From NCBI GenBank assembly GCA_031422195.1, contig JANOPZ010000051.1, positions 1 through 11,512 on the forward strand: DNA of 11,512 bases, given 5' to 3'. Positions 1-7,108 of this stretch are shown piece after piece; the first letter of the stretch is position 1; the number at the start of each line of letters is the position of its first letter. The DNA comes from JALOTE01 sp031422195. Its GTDB lineage: Bacteria > Pseudomonadota > Alphaproteobacteria > Rhizobiales > Rhizobiaceae. Both the position numbers and the translations under genes were made by a program. The notes beneath the pieces are model-generated. The model was not told where the DNA came from. It made no database searches and saw only the letters and a list, made by a program, of their open reading frames with translations.

Positions 1-853
1 GGAAAATGCGGTCGAGCATGATTGCCACCACGACGATGACCATGCCCGCTTCAAAACCAAGAGACGTGTTAACTGTATTGAGTGCCCGAACAACCGGCAC
101 GCCAAGGCCATCAGCGCCAACCAAGGCGGCAATCACGACCATAGAAAGCGAAAGCATAATGGTTTGCGTAAGACCGGCCATAATTTGCGGCAAAGCAGAC
201 GGCAGCTCTACTTTCAGCAACACCTGACTTTTCGTTGCACCAAAGGCCTGCGCCGCTTCAATCAACGGGCGCGGCGTAGCGGAAATGCCTAAATAAGTAA
301 GGCGAATTGGTGCTGGAACCACGAATATCGCCGTGGCAATCAGGCCGGGCACCATGCCAATACCAAAAAAGATAATCGCCGGAATAAGATACACAAACGT
401 TGGCAGTGTTTGCATCAAATCAAGAATTGGCTGCAAAAATGCATAAAGTTTTGGCCGGTGTGCGCAAGCAATTCCAATTGGGACCCCAACCGCCATACAG
501 ATGACGCAAGCCGATAAAACCAGCGTCAACGTTTCAACCGTCTCGTCCCAATAACCTTGATTGAGAATGAAAGCGAAACCGAGAATGGTCAAAATAACGA
601 CCGCGATAGAACGCTGCAAATACCAGCTGATTAAAACGAATGCAGTGATGATAAAAAACGGATGCGGCGTGCCAAGCACAAACAATAATAAGTTGATTAA
701 GGCCTTCATGCCCAGCGCAAGACCGTCAAACAGCCAGCCGAAATTGTCAGTCATCCAGGTTACCACCTGTTTGGCAGCAGGGCCGACCGGAAGCTTATAG
801 TTTTCCATCCATTCCACGGCACTTGACCCCGATAGAGATAACCGCGCCACCAT
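1..853 (-). CDS. choW: Choline ABC transporter permease ChoW (3' end cut by window edge)
   Basis: Inner-membrane permease of the choline/quaternary-amine importer. Reading the minus strand from the ATG at 853 gives about 284 open residues with no stop before the edge. Several hydrophobic segments are visible, roughly residues 51-81, 85-98, 107-130, 152-188, 227-247 and 268-280. The cytoplasmic EAA loop that contacts the ATPase is clear: EAAQAFGA from residue 199, with a proline at 218. The family is about this long, so only a short tail is missing. The start is uncertain. ATG 853 has no Shine-Dalgarno, whereas GTG 817 (VEWMENYKLPVG) or ATG 808 (MENYKLPVG) would match the usual N-terminus of ChoW proteins better, and a GGGG lies upstream of 817. 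It follows choX by 24-60 bp, so the two are very likely cotranscribed. A choV ATPase gene is expected to the left. The ProW/OpuA-type permease family is certain; choline specificity is inferred from choX. Confidence 0.9.
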   Translation of the reverse strand, partial: MVARLSLSGSSAVEWMENYKLPVGPAAKQVVTWMTDNFGWLFDGLALGMKALINLLLFVLGTPHPFFIITAFVLISWYLQRSIAVVILTILGFAFILNQGYWDETVETLTLVLSACVICMAVGVPIGIACAHRPKLYAFLQPILDLMQTLPTFVYLIPAIIFFGIGMVPGLIATAIFVVPAPIRLTYLGISATPRPLIEAAQAFGATKSQVLLKVELPSALPQIMAGLTQTIMLSLSMVVIAALVGADGLGVPVVRALNTVNTSLGFEAGMVIVVVAIMLDRIF

Positions 854-877
854 AATGGCAGCGCGACTATTGCTGTT

Positions 878-1816
878 TTACATACCAAGCGCGGTTTTCA
901 CAGCCGCCATGGCATCGCCGCCATCTTTGGTCGTAACGCCTGCCAGCCAAGGCTCTAAAGCAGCAGGATTGGCTTTCATCCACGCCATAGCCGCTTTGCT
1001 TGGCTCTTCGCCTGTATCCAGAATCGCACCCATAATCTGATTTTCCATGTCGAGCGAAAACTTCAAATTGGTGATGAATTTGCCAACATTCGGGCATTCA
1101 GCCGCAAAACCTGCGCGCACATTGGTATGGACGGTCGCACCGCCAAAATCAGGGCCAAACACATCATCGCCACCTGACAAATAGGTCAGCTTAAAATTTG
1201 AGTTCATCGGATGCGGCGCCCAGCCCAAAAAAACGATCGGCTTATTGTCTTTGTTGAGTTTGGCAACTTGGGCCAGCATGCCCTGCTCTGACGATTCAGC
1301 GACTTCAAAACCTTTAAGGTCGAACGAGCCTTTTTCGATCATTTCAAGGATCAAACGGTTGCCATCATTGCCGGGTTCAATGCCGTAGATTTTGCCTTCA
1401 AGCGCATCTTTATTGGCAGCAATTTTGGCAAAATCAGTAATGCCTAAAGCAGCGCCGGCTTCATTGGTGGCCAGCGTATACTTTGCGCCTGTCAGATTTG
1501 CGCCGAGCGTTTCGACGGTTTTGCTGTCGAGATAGGGCTGCAAATCGGCGGTCATTGTTGGCATCCAATTGCCAAGAAACACGTCAATATCTTTGTTGCC
1601 AAGCGAGGCATAGGTCACGGGAACCGACAAAATCTTTATTTCGGTCTGGTAGCCAAGCGCTTTCAAAATCTCAGTTGATGCCGCTGTTGTGGCTGTAATG
1701 TCCGTCCAACCTACGTCTGAAAACCGCACTGTGCCGCAGCTCTCAGGCTCAGCTGCATGGGCTGCGCCCGACAACAACGCTAAAGTTGCTGCCAGAGTGA
1801 TAGAAGTTTTACGCAT
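878..1816 (-). CDS. choX: Choline-binding periplasmic protein ChoX
   Basis: Periplasmic substrate-binding protein that captures choline (and probably acetylcholine) and delivers it to ChoW. It has 312 aa with a typical Sec signal peptide: residues 1-21, Arg-Lys then a hydrophobic core and AHA before AEPESCG. The aromatic box and polar contacts known for Sinorhizobium ChoX (W43, D45, W90, Y119, N156, W205) all appear at a constant offset of six: W37, D39, W84, Y113, N150 and W199. They lie in the motifs VGWTDI, LGNWMP, AKYTL, PGNDGNR and FLGWAPHP. This argues for a functional choline site rather than only general OpuAC-family membership. The ATG at 1816 is supported by a strong GGAGG five bases upstream. 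It is the first gene of the choXW(V) operon and is divergent from tdk. Choline induction is usual in relatives but cannot be seen here. Confidence 0.96.
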   Translation of the reverse strand: MRKTSITLAATLALLSGAAHAAEPESCGTVRFSDVGWTDITATTAASTEILKALGYQTEIKILSVPVTYASLGNKDIDVFLGNWMPTMTADLQPYLDSKTVETLGANLTGAKYTLATNEAGAALGITDFAKIAANKDALEGKIYGIEPGNDGNRLILEMIEKGSFDLKGFEVAESSEQGMLAQVAKLNKDNKPIVFLGWAPHPMNSNFKLTYLSGGDDVFGPDFGGATVHTNVRAGFAAECPNVGKFITNLKFSLDMENQIMGAILDTGEEPSKAAMAWMKANPAALEPWLAGVTTKDGGDAMAAVKTALGM

Positions 1817-1821
1817 ATAAT

Positions 1822-1826
1822 CCTCC
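1822..1826 (-). promoter_or_regulatory. Ribosome binding site of choX
   Basis: The minus strand reads GGAGG followed by ATTAT and the ATG at 1816. This is a near-ideal Shine-Dalgarno and fixes the choX start. It is stronger than that of any other gene here except the AAA ATPase gene, as suits a binding protein needed in excess over its permease. Confidence 0.85.
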
Positions 1827-1954
1827 GATATGCCTATTCAGGCTTTATAATTATTCCAAATCAATCAGCTTGTTGCCCCGATGGCAAGGCATGCCCCAAT
1901 CATATTGTCGTGGACGGTAAAGACAGGGACTCCCATCGCCGTGCTTTTTGGTGT

Positions 1955-1960
1955 TTGACA
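1955..1960 (+). promoter_or_regulatory. Possible -35 box for tdk
   Basis: A perfect TTGACA lies 36 bp before the tdk start. A spacer of 17 bp leads into an A-tract with no recognisable TATAAT. Only the -35 half is supported. tdk also lacks a clear Shine-Dalgarno, so its mRNA may have a short, A-rich leader. Confidence 0.3.
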
Positions 1961-1995
1961 TAGGTCTCACAAATTGAAAAAAAACAAAACGCGCT

Positions 1996-2622
1996 ATGGC
2001 CAAACTGTATTTTAACTACGCCACAATGAATGCCGGTAAATCGACTTTGCTGTTGCAAGCCGCATTTAATTACCGTGAGCGCGGCATGGAGGTGATGCTG
2101 TTTGTGGCCGGCCACTACCGCAAAGCCGATGATACCGGCTACATTTCATCGCGTGTCGGGCTCGATTCAGAGGCCGCAATGTTTGTTGAAGGCGATAATT
2201 TGTTTGAGCGGATCGCTGATCATCATCGCTCTAAAACAGTGCACTGCATTTTTGTGGATGAGGCCCAGTTTTTGTCTGAGGCCCAAGTTTGGCAACTGGC
2301 CCGCATCTCCGACAGCTTAGGCATCCCGGTCATGTGCTATGGCTTGCGCACGGATTTCAGGGGCGAATTGTTTGAAGGCTCAAAGGCACTGTTGGCTATC
2401 GCCGATGATCTGCGCGAAGTGCGTACGATTTGCTGGTGCGGGAAAAAGGCGACCATGGTTGTGCGCGTCGGTTTGAATGGTAGGGTTGCCAAAGAAGGCG
2501 ATCAAATCTCTATCGGCAAAGAAGCCTATGTTTCGCTGTGCCGCCGTCATTGGGAAGAAGAAATGGGCCGCGTAGCGCGCAGCGATCTGGTGGGCGAAGG
2601 CCAGATCGGTGCGGCCGAATAA
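1996..2622 (+). CDS. tdk: Thymidine kinase
   Basis: Cytosolic thymidine kinase (EC 2.7.1.21): ATP plus thymidine gives dTMP, the salvage route to dTTP. The 208-aa protein is collinear with the E. coli enzyme. The P-loop is MNAGKST (residues 11-17). The Walker B/catalytic motif is VDEAQFL, with E89 as catalytic base. The conserved CYGLRTDFRGELF follows from residue 114. The zinc-binding residues are C146 and C148 (TICWCG) and C182 and H185 (LCRRH). Length and all key residues are intact, so it should be active. The ATG at 1996 gives the usual MAKLYF start and is preferred despite a weak ribosome site. It is divergent from choX. The following gene starts 93 bp later and is probably a separate unit. 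tdk also occurs in other rhizobia, so its presence is not odd. Confidence 0.97.
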   Translation: MAKLYFNYATMNAGKSTLLLQAAFNYRERGMEVMLFVAGHYRKADDTGYISSRVGLDSEAAMFVEGDNLFERIADHHRSKTVHCIFVDEAQFLSEAQVWQLARISDSLGIPVMCYGLRTDFRGELFEGSKALLAIADDLREVRTICWCGKKATMVVRVGLNGRVAKEGDQISIGKEAYVSLCRRHWEEEMGRVARSDLVGEGQIGAAE

Positions 2623-2657
2623 ATTGAGTGTTCTGGCTGATTTTTAGCTCTGTCCCT

Positions 2658-2686
2658 TTTCAAATGGCACGAAGCATTCTTATATG
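2658..2686 (+). promoter_or_regulatory. Candidate promoter of the five-gene cluster
   Basis: TTTCAA (2658-2663), a 17-bp spacer and TATATG (2681-2686) form a weak sigma70-like pair 30 bp before the first gene. The matches to consensus are partial (3/6 and 4/6). No convincing terminator separates it from tdk, so read-through is also possible. Confidence 0.28.
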
Positions 2687-2715
2687 GGGTTTCTGTTTCA
2701 AACGGGGATCGTTCA

Positions 2716-3804
2716 ATGGCCAGCTTGCAAGACTTTGATGCCGAAATTGCCAAGGCACGCGATGGTGTGGCCGAAATGGCCAAAAAGATTGATCAATCAG
2801 GCAGCGTGCTGGACACGATTGCCAAGGCCGACAAGAAAATTGGTTCGGCTGATTTCGATATTGAAACCGCACGTATCGAAGATGTGTTGCGCCAGCAAAA
2901 GGTGATGGAAGCTGACATTGCCGATTTAATTATCGGCCTTGAAGACGCCACCAACGTGTTCGGCTCTGAATTTGAAAGCATGAAATCATTCACGGCGATG
3001 GAGAGCTTTATTGGCTTTTTTTCGAAAACCCGTGCGCAACGTATGCGTTCAGACCGGGTGCGCAATATGTCGCTGGCCGGTAATTTGCAGGAGCTGCTGT
3101 CAAAATCCAACACCATTGTCGGTATTTTGAAAGACCAAAAAGCCATTCTTGAAACCCGCTATGCCACTTCTGAAGAAAGCCTTCGCAAAGTTATTGAGCG
3201 CCGCAAAGATGCCATGACGCGGCTTGAGGCGACGCAAAAGACCATTAATGATTTGAATCCTGCTTTGCTCGACATTGAAAATAAAATCGCAGCGTCAACC
3301 AACCAAAAAGACCGCGCGAACTTCGAAGCGACCCGCACCCAGATGGCGACCAGCTATAATGAGGCGCAAGCACAAGAACAGGTATTGCTTGCCGAAAGCC
3401 AAACGCTTGAGCGCTATACCGCGATGTTCCAAACGTTTGTGGACAGCTTGAACAACCAGCTGGCAGCACAGGCAACGCTTATCAACAAGCTGTCGATTGA
3501 TACCGAACAACGTATCGTCCTTTATAAAGCCCTTGAGGATTCCCTCAAAACCGCGGCCCAGCAAGATGTCGCCCATAAAATCAACACGCTTGGCGACAAG
3601 GTCGATACCGCAGCTGAGCAAACCATGGCCGGTATTGGCGCAGCCGCCCAAAAGCATATCGGTGATCTTTTGGAGCTTCATGAAAAAGGCATGGTTGCAA
3701 CCGGTGAAATTCAGCGCCGCAAAAAGCTGGCCGACGATGCCTTCTCGCGTCGCTTTAGTGACGTGCTGGCCAAGCATAATTCCGCCAATTATATAAAGTC
3801 GTAA
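2716..3804 (+). CDS. Uncharacterised coiled-coil protein, first gene of AAA cluster
   Basis: A 362-aa protein of unknown function. It is almost wholly helical by inspection, rich in Ala, Gln, Glu, Lys and Asp, and I see no cysteine. It has no signal peptide or membrane segment, so it is probably cytosolic. Likely coiled-coil stretches lie at about residues 55-85, 140-185 and 190-320. The central MESFIGFFSKTRAQRMRSDR and the C-terminal run of long helices recall the architecture of TelA-type (toxic anion resistance) proteins. That is an impression from length and helix layout, not a motif match. The start is supported by GGGGA seven bases before the ATG. The gene ends in tandem stops (TAA TAG), nine bases before the next gene. 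As the opening gene of the cluster, it is a candidate structural partner or substrate of the downstream AAA ATPase. Confidence 0.8.
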   Translation: MASLQDFDAEIAKARDGVAEMAKKIDQSGSVLDTIAKADKKIGSADFDIETARIEDVLRQQKVMEADIADLIIGLEDATNVFGSEFESMKSFTAMESFIGFFSKTRAQRMRSDRVRNMSLAGNLQELLSKSNTIVGILKDQKAILETRYATSEESLRKVIERRKDAMTRLEATQKTINDLNPALLDIENKIAASTNQKDRANFEATRTQMATSYNEAQAQEQVLLAESQTLERYTAMFQTFVDSLNNQLAAQATLINKLSIDTEQRIVLYKALEDSLKTAAQQDVAHKINTLGDKVDTAAEQTMAGIGAAAQKHIGDLLELHEKGMVATGEIQRRKKLADDAFSRRFSDVLAKHNSANYIKS

Positions 3805-3813
3805 TAGCGTTTT

Positions 3814-4965
3814 ATGGCCAAGGCCTCGGTTACAGACCCGACCACGCTTTATTTCAGCGCTATCAATGCGGCTCTGGAAGGCCTTGCTTTGTTTATGCGC
3901 GAAGAGCGCGCCGGTGTTGAAGACCATGCGTTGATTGCAGAGGCCGTCAGCGGCACATTGGCAAAGTTAAAACGTTCACTCAGCGCTTTTGCAAACCGCC
4001 AAGCCTTTTCTCCGGGCCTCAGAATTGCGCAGGGCGATAGCGGCTTTCCCGCGTTTCAGCATATTTTAGAACTGACGAGTGATAAAGCCAAAGCCGAAAC
4101 CCGGCTTGGCCAATTGGCGAGCGCCAACACGTTACGCGCAGAAATGGCCGATTATATTTTCCGCCGCAAAGCCTTTCCGACCGATCTACGCAAAGATCTG
4201 GCGGAGCGGCTTTATTTGGAAAGCGTTAAAGGCGGAGACTTTATGGGCGCGCTGGAATTACCGGAAACCATAAGGCTTTCAACCAATTCTGCGCTGAAGC
4301 GCCCGAGCTATATTGTCCGCTGGGCCGCATATGATGGCGTAGCCAATTTGCCGATGGTGTTTTTGGCAACGATCGAAGACTCAACCGATAATGTGATGCG
4401 CGAGCTCGTTAAGAAAGACGGATCGCTCAATGACCGCGCCGGGGTAAAATTGCCAGTGCAGGGATTGCTGAACCCTGATTTGGCCCGCGCATTTGATGCG
4501 TTCGCCGAAAAAAACGCGTCCTATTCATTGTCGCCCATCACCGTGGCTACCAATCTCGACAAGGATTTTCCAACGCTGCATCCAAAACGCCTAAGGCGCA
4601 TTGTGCTCGGCCCATTTTGGACAGCGGGCATCACCCGCAACAACCAGACAGTGTCTGATATTTTATCGCGCATTAAAAAGCAGGAAAACGCGTGGTTGAT
4701 TTCGTGGACTCTACAAGATGTGTTGTCCGTGCGCGAAGTGGAAGGCAAAAAGGGCTTTTTTTCGTCTGAGCCTTCCACGCAGGAATTTCATATTGAAACC
4801 GCTGATCTGGAAGCCGTTCAAATGGGCGCTTCAGCCTACGCAAAACACGCGCTGGTGCCACATGAAGCCTATCAAGCGCTTTATGCATCGGGCGAGGCCC
4901 GCAAAGTTTTTGACGGTTTCAAAGTGCATATCATCGCCAATGGCACGGTGGTGAGCGATGCTTGA
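3814..4965 (+). CDS. Hypothetical protein of unknown family, AAA cluster
   Basis: A 383-aa protein that I do not recognise. I see no signal peptide, no membrane helix, no cysteine and no nucleotide-binding motif. The first 150 residues look helical and include FMREERAGVEDHALIAEAVS and a basic stretch around YIFRRKAFPTDLRKDL. The middle alternates strand-like segments (SYIVRWAAYDG, PMVFLATIEDS). The C-terminal part contains ENAWLISWTLQDVLSVREVE and ends in a strand-like VHIIANGTVVSDA. It starts nine bases after the upstream gene's stop, so the two are surely cotranscribed. The 222-bp gap to the next gene is filled by a palindromic repeat element. Codon use resembles the neighbours and gives no sign of recent transfer. 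Its role is presumably tied to the AAA ATPase, since two such genes precede it directly. Confidence 0.8.
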   Translation: MAKASVTDPTTLYFSAINAALEGLALFMREERAGVEDHALIAEAVSGTLAKLKRSLSAFANRQAFSPGLRIAQGDSGFPAFQHILELTSDKAKAETRLGQLASANTLRAEMADYIFRRKAFPTDLRKDLAERLYLESVKGGDFMGALELPETIRLSTNSALKRPSYIVRWAAYDGVANLPMVFLATIEDSTDNVMRELVKKDGSLNDRAGVKLPVQGLLNPDLARAFDAFAEKNASYSLSPITVATNLDKDFPTLHPKRLRRIVLGPFWTAGITRNNQTVSDILSRIKKQENAWLISWTLQDVLSVREVEGKKGFFSSEPSTQEFHIETADLEAVQMGASAYAKHALVPHEAYQALYASGEARKVFDGFKVHIIANGTVVSDA

Positions 4966-4980
4966 GATTCTGAAAAGAAA

Positions 4981-5129
4981 CCCCTCTCTGTCATCTTCGA
5001 TGACATCTCTTCCGCAAGAAGAGAGATCGGCGCCCGTGCTTTTTTCTTTCGTGGGCTTTCTACAGTGGTTTCAAAATTTAGCTCTATTTTCTCCCCTTCT
5101 GAGAGAGATGTCGCCTCTCTGGGCGACAG
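4981..5129. repeat. Rhizobial-type palindromic intergenic repeat element
   Basis: An intergenic block built of stem-loops. The left module holds TGTCATC-TTC-GATGACA (4989-5005), directly followed by TCTCTTC-CGCAA-GAAGAGA (5006-5024). The right module holds TGTCGCC-TCTCTG-GGCGACA (5109-5128) next to TCTCCCCTTCTGAGAGAGA (from 5090), an imperfect stem. Read in reverse complement, the right module matches the plan of the left one: CTGTC, a variable stem, GACATCTCT, then the second stem. The element is therefore bounded by inverted, diverged copies of one two-hairpin module. The core contains GCCCGTG...CGTGGGC (5032-5056, with two G-U pairs). This layout, with CCCCTCT at the outer left end, recalls the mosaic elements scattered in rhizobial genomes (RIME-like). 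The exact family name is my inference. Confidence 0.7.
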
Positions 5130-5173
5130 ACAAGCGAAAAGCCTCAACCACTTACTTTCAAAATTGGATCGCT

Positions 5174-5179
5174 GAGGAG
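5174..5179 (+). promoter_or_regulatory. Ribosome binding site of the AAA ATPase gene
   Basis: GAGGAG lies eight bases before the ATG at 5188 and fixes that start. It lies outside the repeat element, so the ATPase gene keeps its own strong initiation signal despite the element upstream. Confidence 0.8.
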
Positions 5180-5187
5180 TTCACACA

Positions 5188-7098
5188 ATGACAGACGCCA
5201 GCATGATCCGTATTGATGAGGCCGAGATTGCCAAGCACCGCGCTTTGGCAGATGCGCTTGTCACCAAATTTTCGCTGCTTGAAGATGATTCAGGGCCAAG
5301 CGCTGGCACAACAATTGCGGGCACCGGCCGCCGTTTTGTTTCGCCCGTTTCATCGGGGGGTGCACGCCGCGCGCGCGATGTGGAACTTGGCAAAACGATC
5401 GGTGCAATCACGCCCAATGAAGGATTACTGACGCCGCGCCAACATGGGCTTTTGTATGAAACCCGCCGCGCTGGTGCTATTGGGCTAGCCATTGCCGCAA
5501 GTTACGGCATGGCCAGCGGTCTTGAAGACCTGACGAAGCAAAATGCGCGTGCGGCATTGCAAGGTACTGATGCAGACCGCTTGCGCACTATGAATGGCGC
5601 AGCATCCTATGTGGCAGCTTTTGCAGCGGCAGCATTTATACTGGCAACAATTGATGGCGATGCGGACCCTGAAACCAAGGGCGACCCGCAACCCAATTTT
5701 GACACGCCCTATGATGCCCTTAAGGCCTTTGTTGGCGGGCTGGATCGTGTGATTACTGGGGCTGCCGATGACGCATCTTTGGTTGCAAAAGCACGCGGGT
5801 TCGCCGCACAATTCATTGAGGCTTTGCTTTCGCGCCGTTCACGCTTTGAGGTAGAGTTGGGCAGCTTTAGCGATGCTAAACTCCATGTCGAGCGCGACGC
5901 TTTCACGATTGAAGGCTTTGAAACGGCTCCCGGACGCAAAGCAAAGCCGCTGTCAATGACGTTCAAAAAGCCCGAAGAAATCATCGGCAACCATCTCGCT
6001 AAACGTCAGGCGATGCGCATGGCGCGGATGATTGTTGCCTATGATTTTGATAAGCAGCTCAACCCCTTTGTCGAGCTTGGCGGCTTTCTGTTCACCTTCA
6101 TCGGCGACGGAGCGCCCGGCACCGGCAAAACCATTCTCATTCAGATGACCGCCGGTTTGATCAATGATTATTGCGCGGTCGCGGGCTATCCGTTCCATTA
6201 TGAGAACTTTGGCGCTGATCAAATTTCATCTTATCAGGGTAAATCCGGTCAAAACTGCAAGCAGTTTGTGAACAATGTGATCAACCCTAAAATGATTGGT
6301 TTTGGTACGATTGATGATGTTGACCAAGTTGCAGCGCAGCGTTCTGATGATCGCGCCTCGTCGGGCCAACACGAAATCACTGCGGTGTTGATGGAAAGTT
6401 TTGCCGGGGCGTCAACAGTTGTGCGCGGCAATGCCTCATTCGGCATGTTTTCAAATTATCCTGAAAAAGTAGATGATGCATTGCGTCAACGCGCGGGGGC
6501 ACGCTGGCAAGTGGACGGTCCGCAAACCCGCAATGATTATATTGATATTCTGGCGTTATTGGCTGGCAAAAATCATAAAATCCCGCTTGGCGACCACAAA
6601 CTTTATGCCAACCAGAATATCAACGAAGCTGTTGCAGCCGCTTATAGCCAACATAACGAACCGCAAGAAGCCGAATTGGTGAAAGTTTTCAAACGCCATT
6701 TGAGCGAACATGGCGCGCCGGAAACATTGACGGATTTGGGCGAATTTCTGCATTCCATCAAGACGCGTGAACCACGCTTTACCGGCCGCGCCATCAAAAA
6801 TATTACCGATGCTGTTAAAATGCGGGCGATGGATTTTGATATGCCCGATGAATGGTTTGAAACGCCGGACGCGTTTTTGCGTAAAGATTACGACGTCAAA
6901 AAAGCCATGATCAGTGAGCTGCGCCAACCCTTTTCAGTGGCGATGCTGATGCAGGAAATCAACAAATATGCTGATTCCGAGTTCCGCTATTCAGGCGTTG
7001 CTGACACCCGCGCTGTTGAGCGTTTGGTGCACGATGCCAAATTGCGCGAGCGGGCAATGGGCGAAGTTGAGCGGCTGAAGAACGACGGGAAGTGGTGA
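5188..7098 (+). CDS. Classic-type AAA+ ATPase, putative protein remodeller
   Basis: A 636-aa ATPase with one AAA module at about residues 265-460, between a ~260-residue N-terminal region and a ~170-residue C-terminal region. Walker A is GAPGTGKT (308-315). A pore-loop-1 equivalent is SSYQGKSGQN with Y349 as the aromatic, aligning with the SKYVGES of threading AAA proteins. Walker B is TIDDVDQV (374-381), where the usual catalytic Glu is Asp377. The second region of homology reads SNYPEKVDDALRQR (422-435), giving sensor-1 N423 and arginine-finger candidates R433/R435. These features place it with protein-remodelling AAA ATPases rather than MoxR or helicase types. The N-terminal half has an Ala-rich hydrophobic stretch near 138-152 that may be buried rather than membrane-spanning. 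It has a strong ribosome site and is followed 10 bp later by a DUF6638-like gene, so the two are almost certainly coexpressed. Substrate unknown. Confidence 0.9.
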   Translation: MTDASMIRIDEAEIAKHRALADALVTKFSLLEDDSGPSAGTTIAGTGRRFVSPVSSGGARRARDVELGKTIGAITPNEGLLTPRQHGLLYETRRAGAIGLAIAASYGMASGLEDLTKQNARAALQGTDADRLRTMNGAASYVAAFAAAAFILATIDGDADPETKGDPQPNFDTPYDALKAFVGGLDRVITGAADDASLVAKARGFAAQFIEALLSRRSRFEVELGSFSDAKLHVERDAFTIEGFETAPGRKAKPLSMTFKKPEEIIGNHLAKRQAMRMARMIVAYDFDKQLNPFVELGGFLFTFIGDGAPGTGKTILIQMTAGLINDYCAVAGYPFHYENFGADQISSYQGKSGQNCKQFVNNVINPKMIGFGTIDDVDQVAAQRSDDRASSGQHEITAVLMESFAGASTVVRGNASFGMFSNYPEKVDDALRQRAGARWQVDGPQTRNDYIDILALLAGKNHKIPLGDHKLYANQNINEAVAAAYSQHNEPQEAELVKVFKRHLSEHGAPETLTDLGEFLHSIKTREPRFTGRAIKNITDAVKMRAMDFDMPDEWFETPDAFLRKDYDVKKAMISELRQPFSVAMLMQEINKYADSEFRYSGVADTRAVERLVHDAKLRERAMGEVERLKNDGKW

Positions 7099-7108
7099 GA
7101 CTTAACCC

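Larger units (their letters stand above)
1817..1995. promoter_or_regulatory. Divergent choX/tdk intergenic region with small palindromes
   Basis: This 179-bp gap separates two divergent genes and must hold both promoters. Two adjacent symmetric sites are visible: TTGCC-CCGAT-GGCAA at 1873-1887 and the perfect 8-mer GGCATGCC at 1888-1895, 57-79 bp upstream of choX. They could be a regulator-binding site for the choline operon, but I recognise no named operator. The stretch next to choX is AT-rich (around 1850-1865) and could include its -10. An A-rich tract lies directly before tdk. Confidence 0.4.

Noticed and set aside
1996..2622. tdk as a recent gammaproteobacterial import
   Set aside because: It resembles the E. 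coli enzyme closely, but tdk of this type is also found in other rhizobia and its base composition matches the neighbours.
3295..3927. Minus-strand frame of 210 codons opposite the coiled-coil and orphan genes
   Set aside because: It lies across two well-supported plus-strand genes and their junction. The protein has no recognisable features, so it is a shadow.
4981..5129. CRISPR array or insertion sequence
   Set aside because: There are only two diverged modules in inverted orientation, no regular spacers and no transposase, so it is a small palindromic element instead.
4958..5191. 77-codon frame as a real small gene
   Set aside because: Most of it is the palindromic repeat element read through, it has low-complexity Ser/Leu-rich content, and no ribosome site other than the upstream coding sequence is seen. 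Kept only as a possible translational-coupling oddity.
5600..5645. Transmembrane helix in the AAA ATPase
   Set aside because: The Ala-rich stretch near residues 138-152 is short and lacks flanking features of a membrane anchor; a buried helix is more likely.
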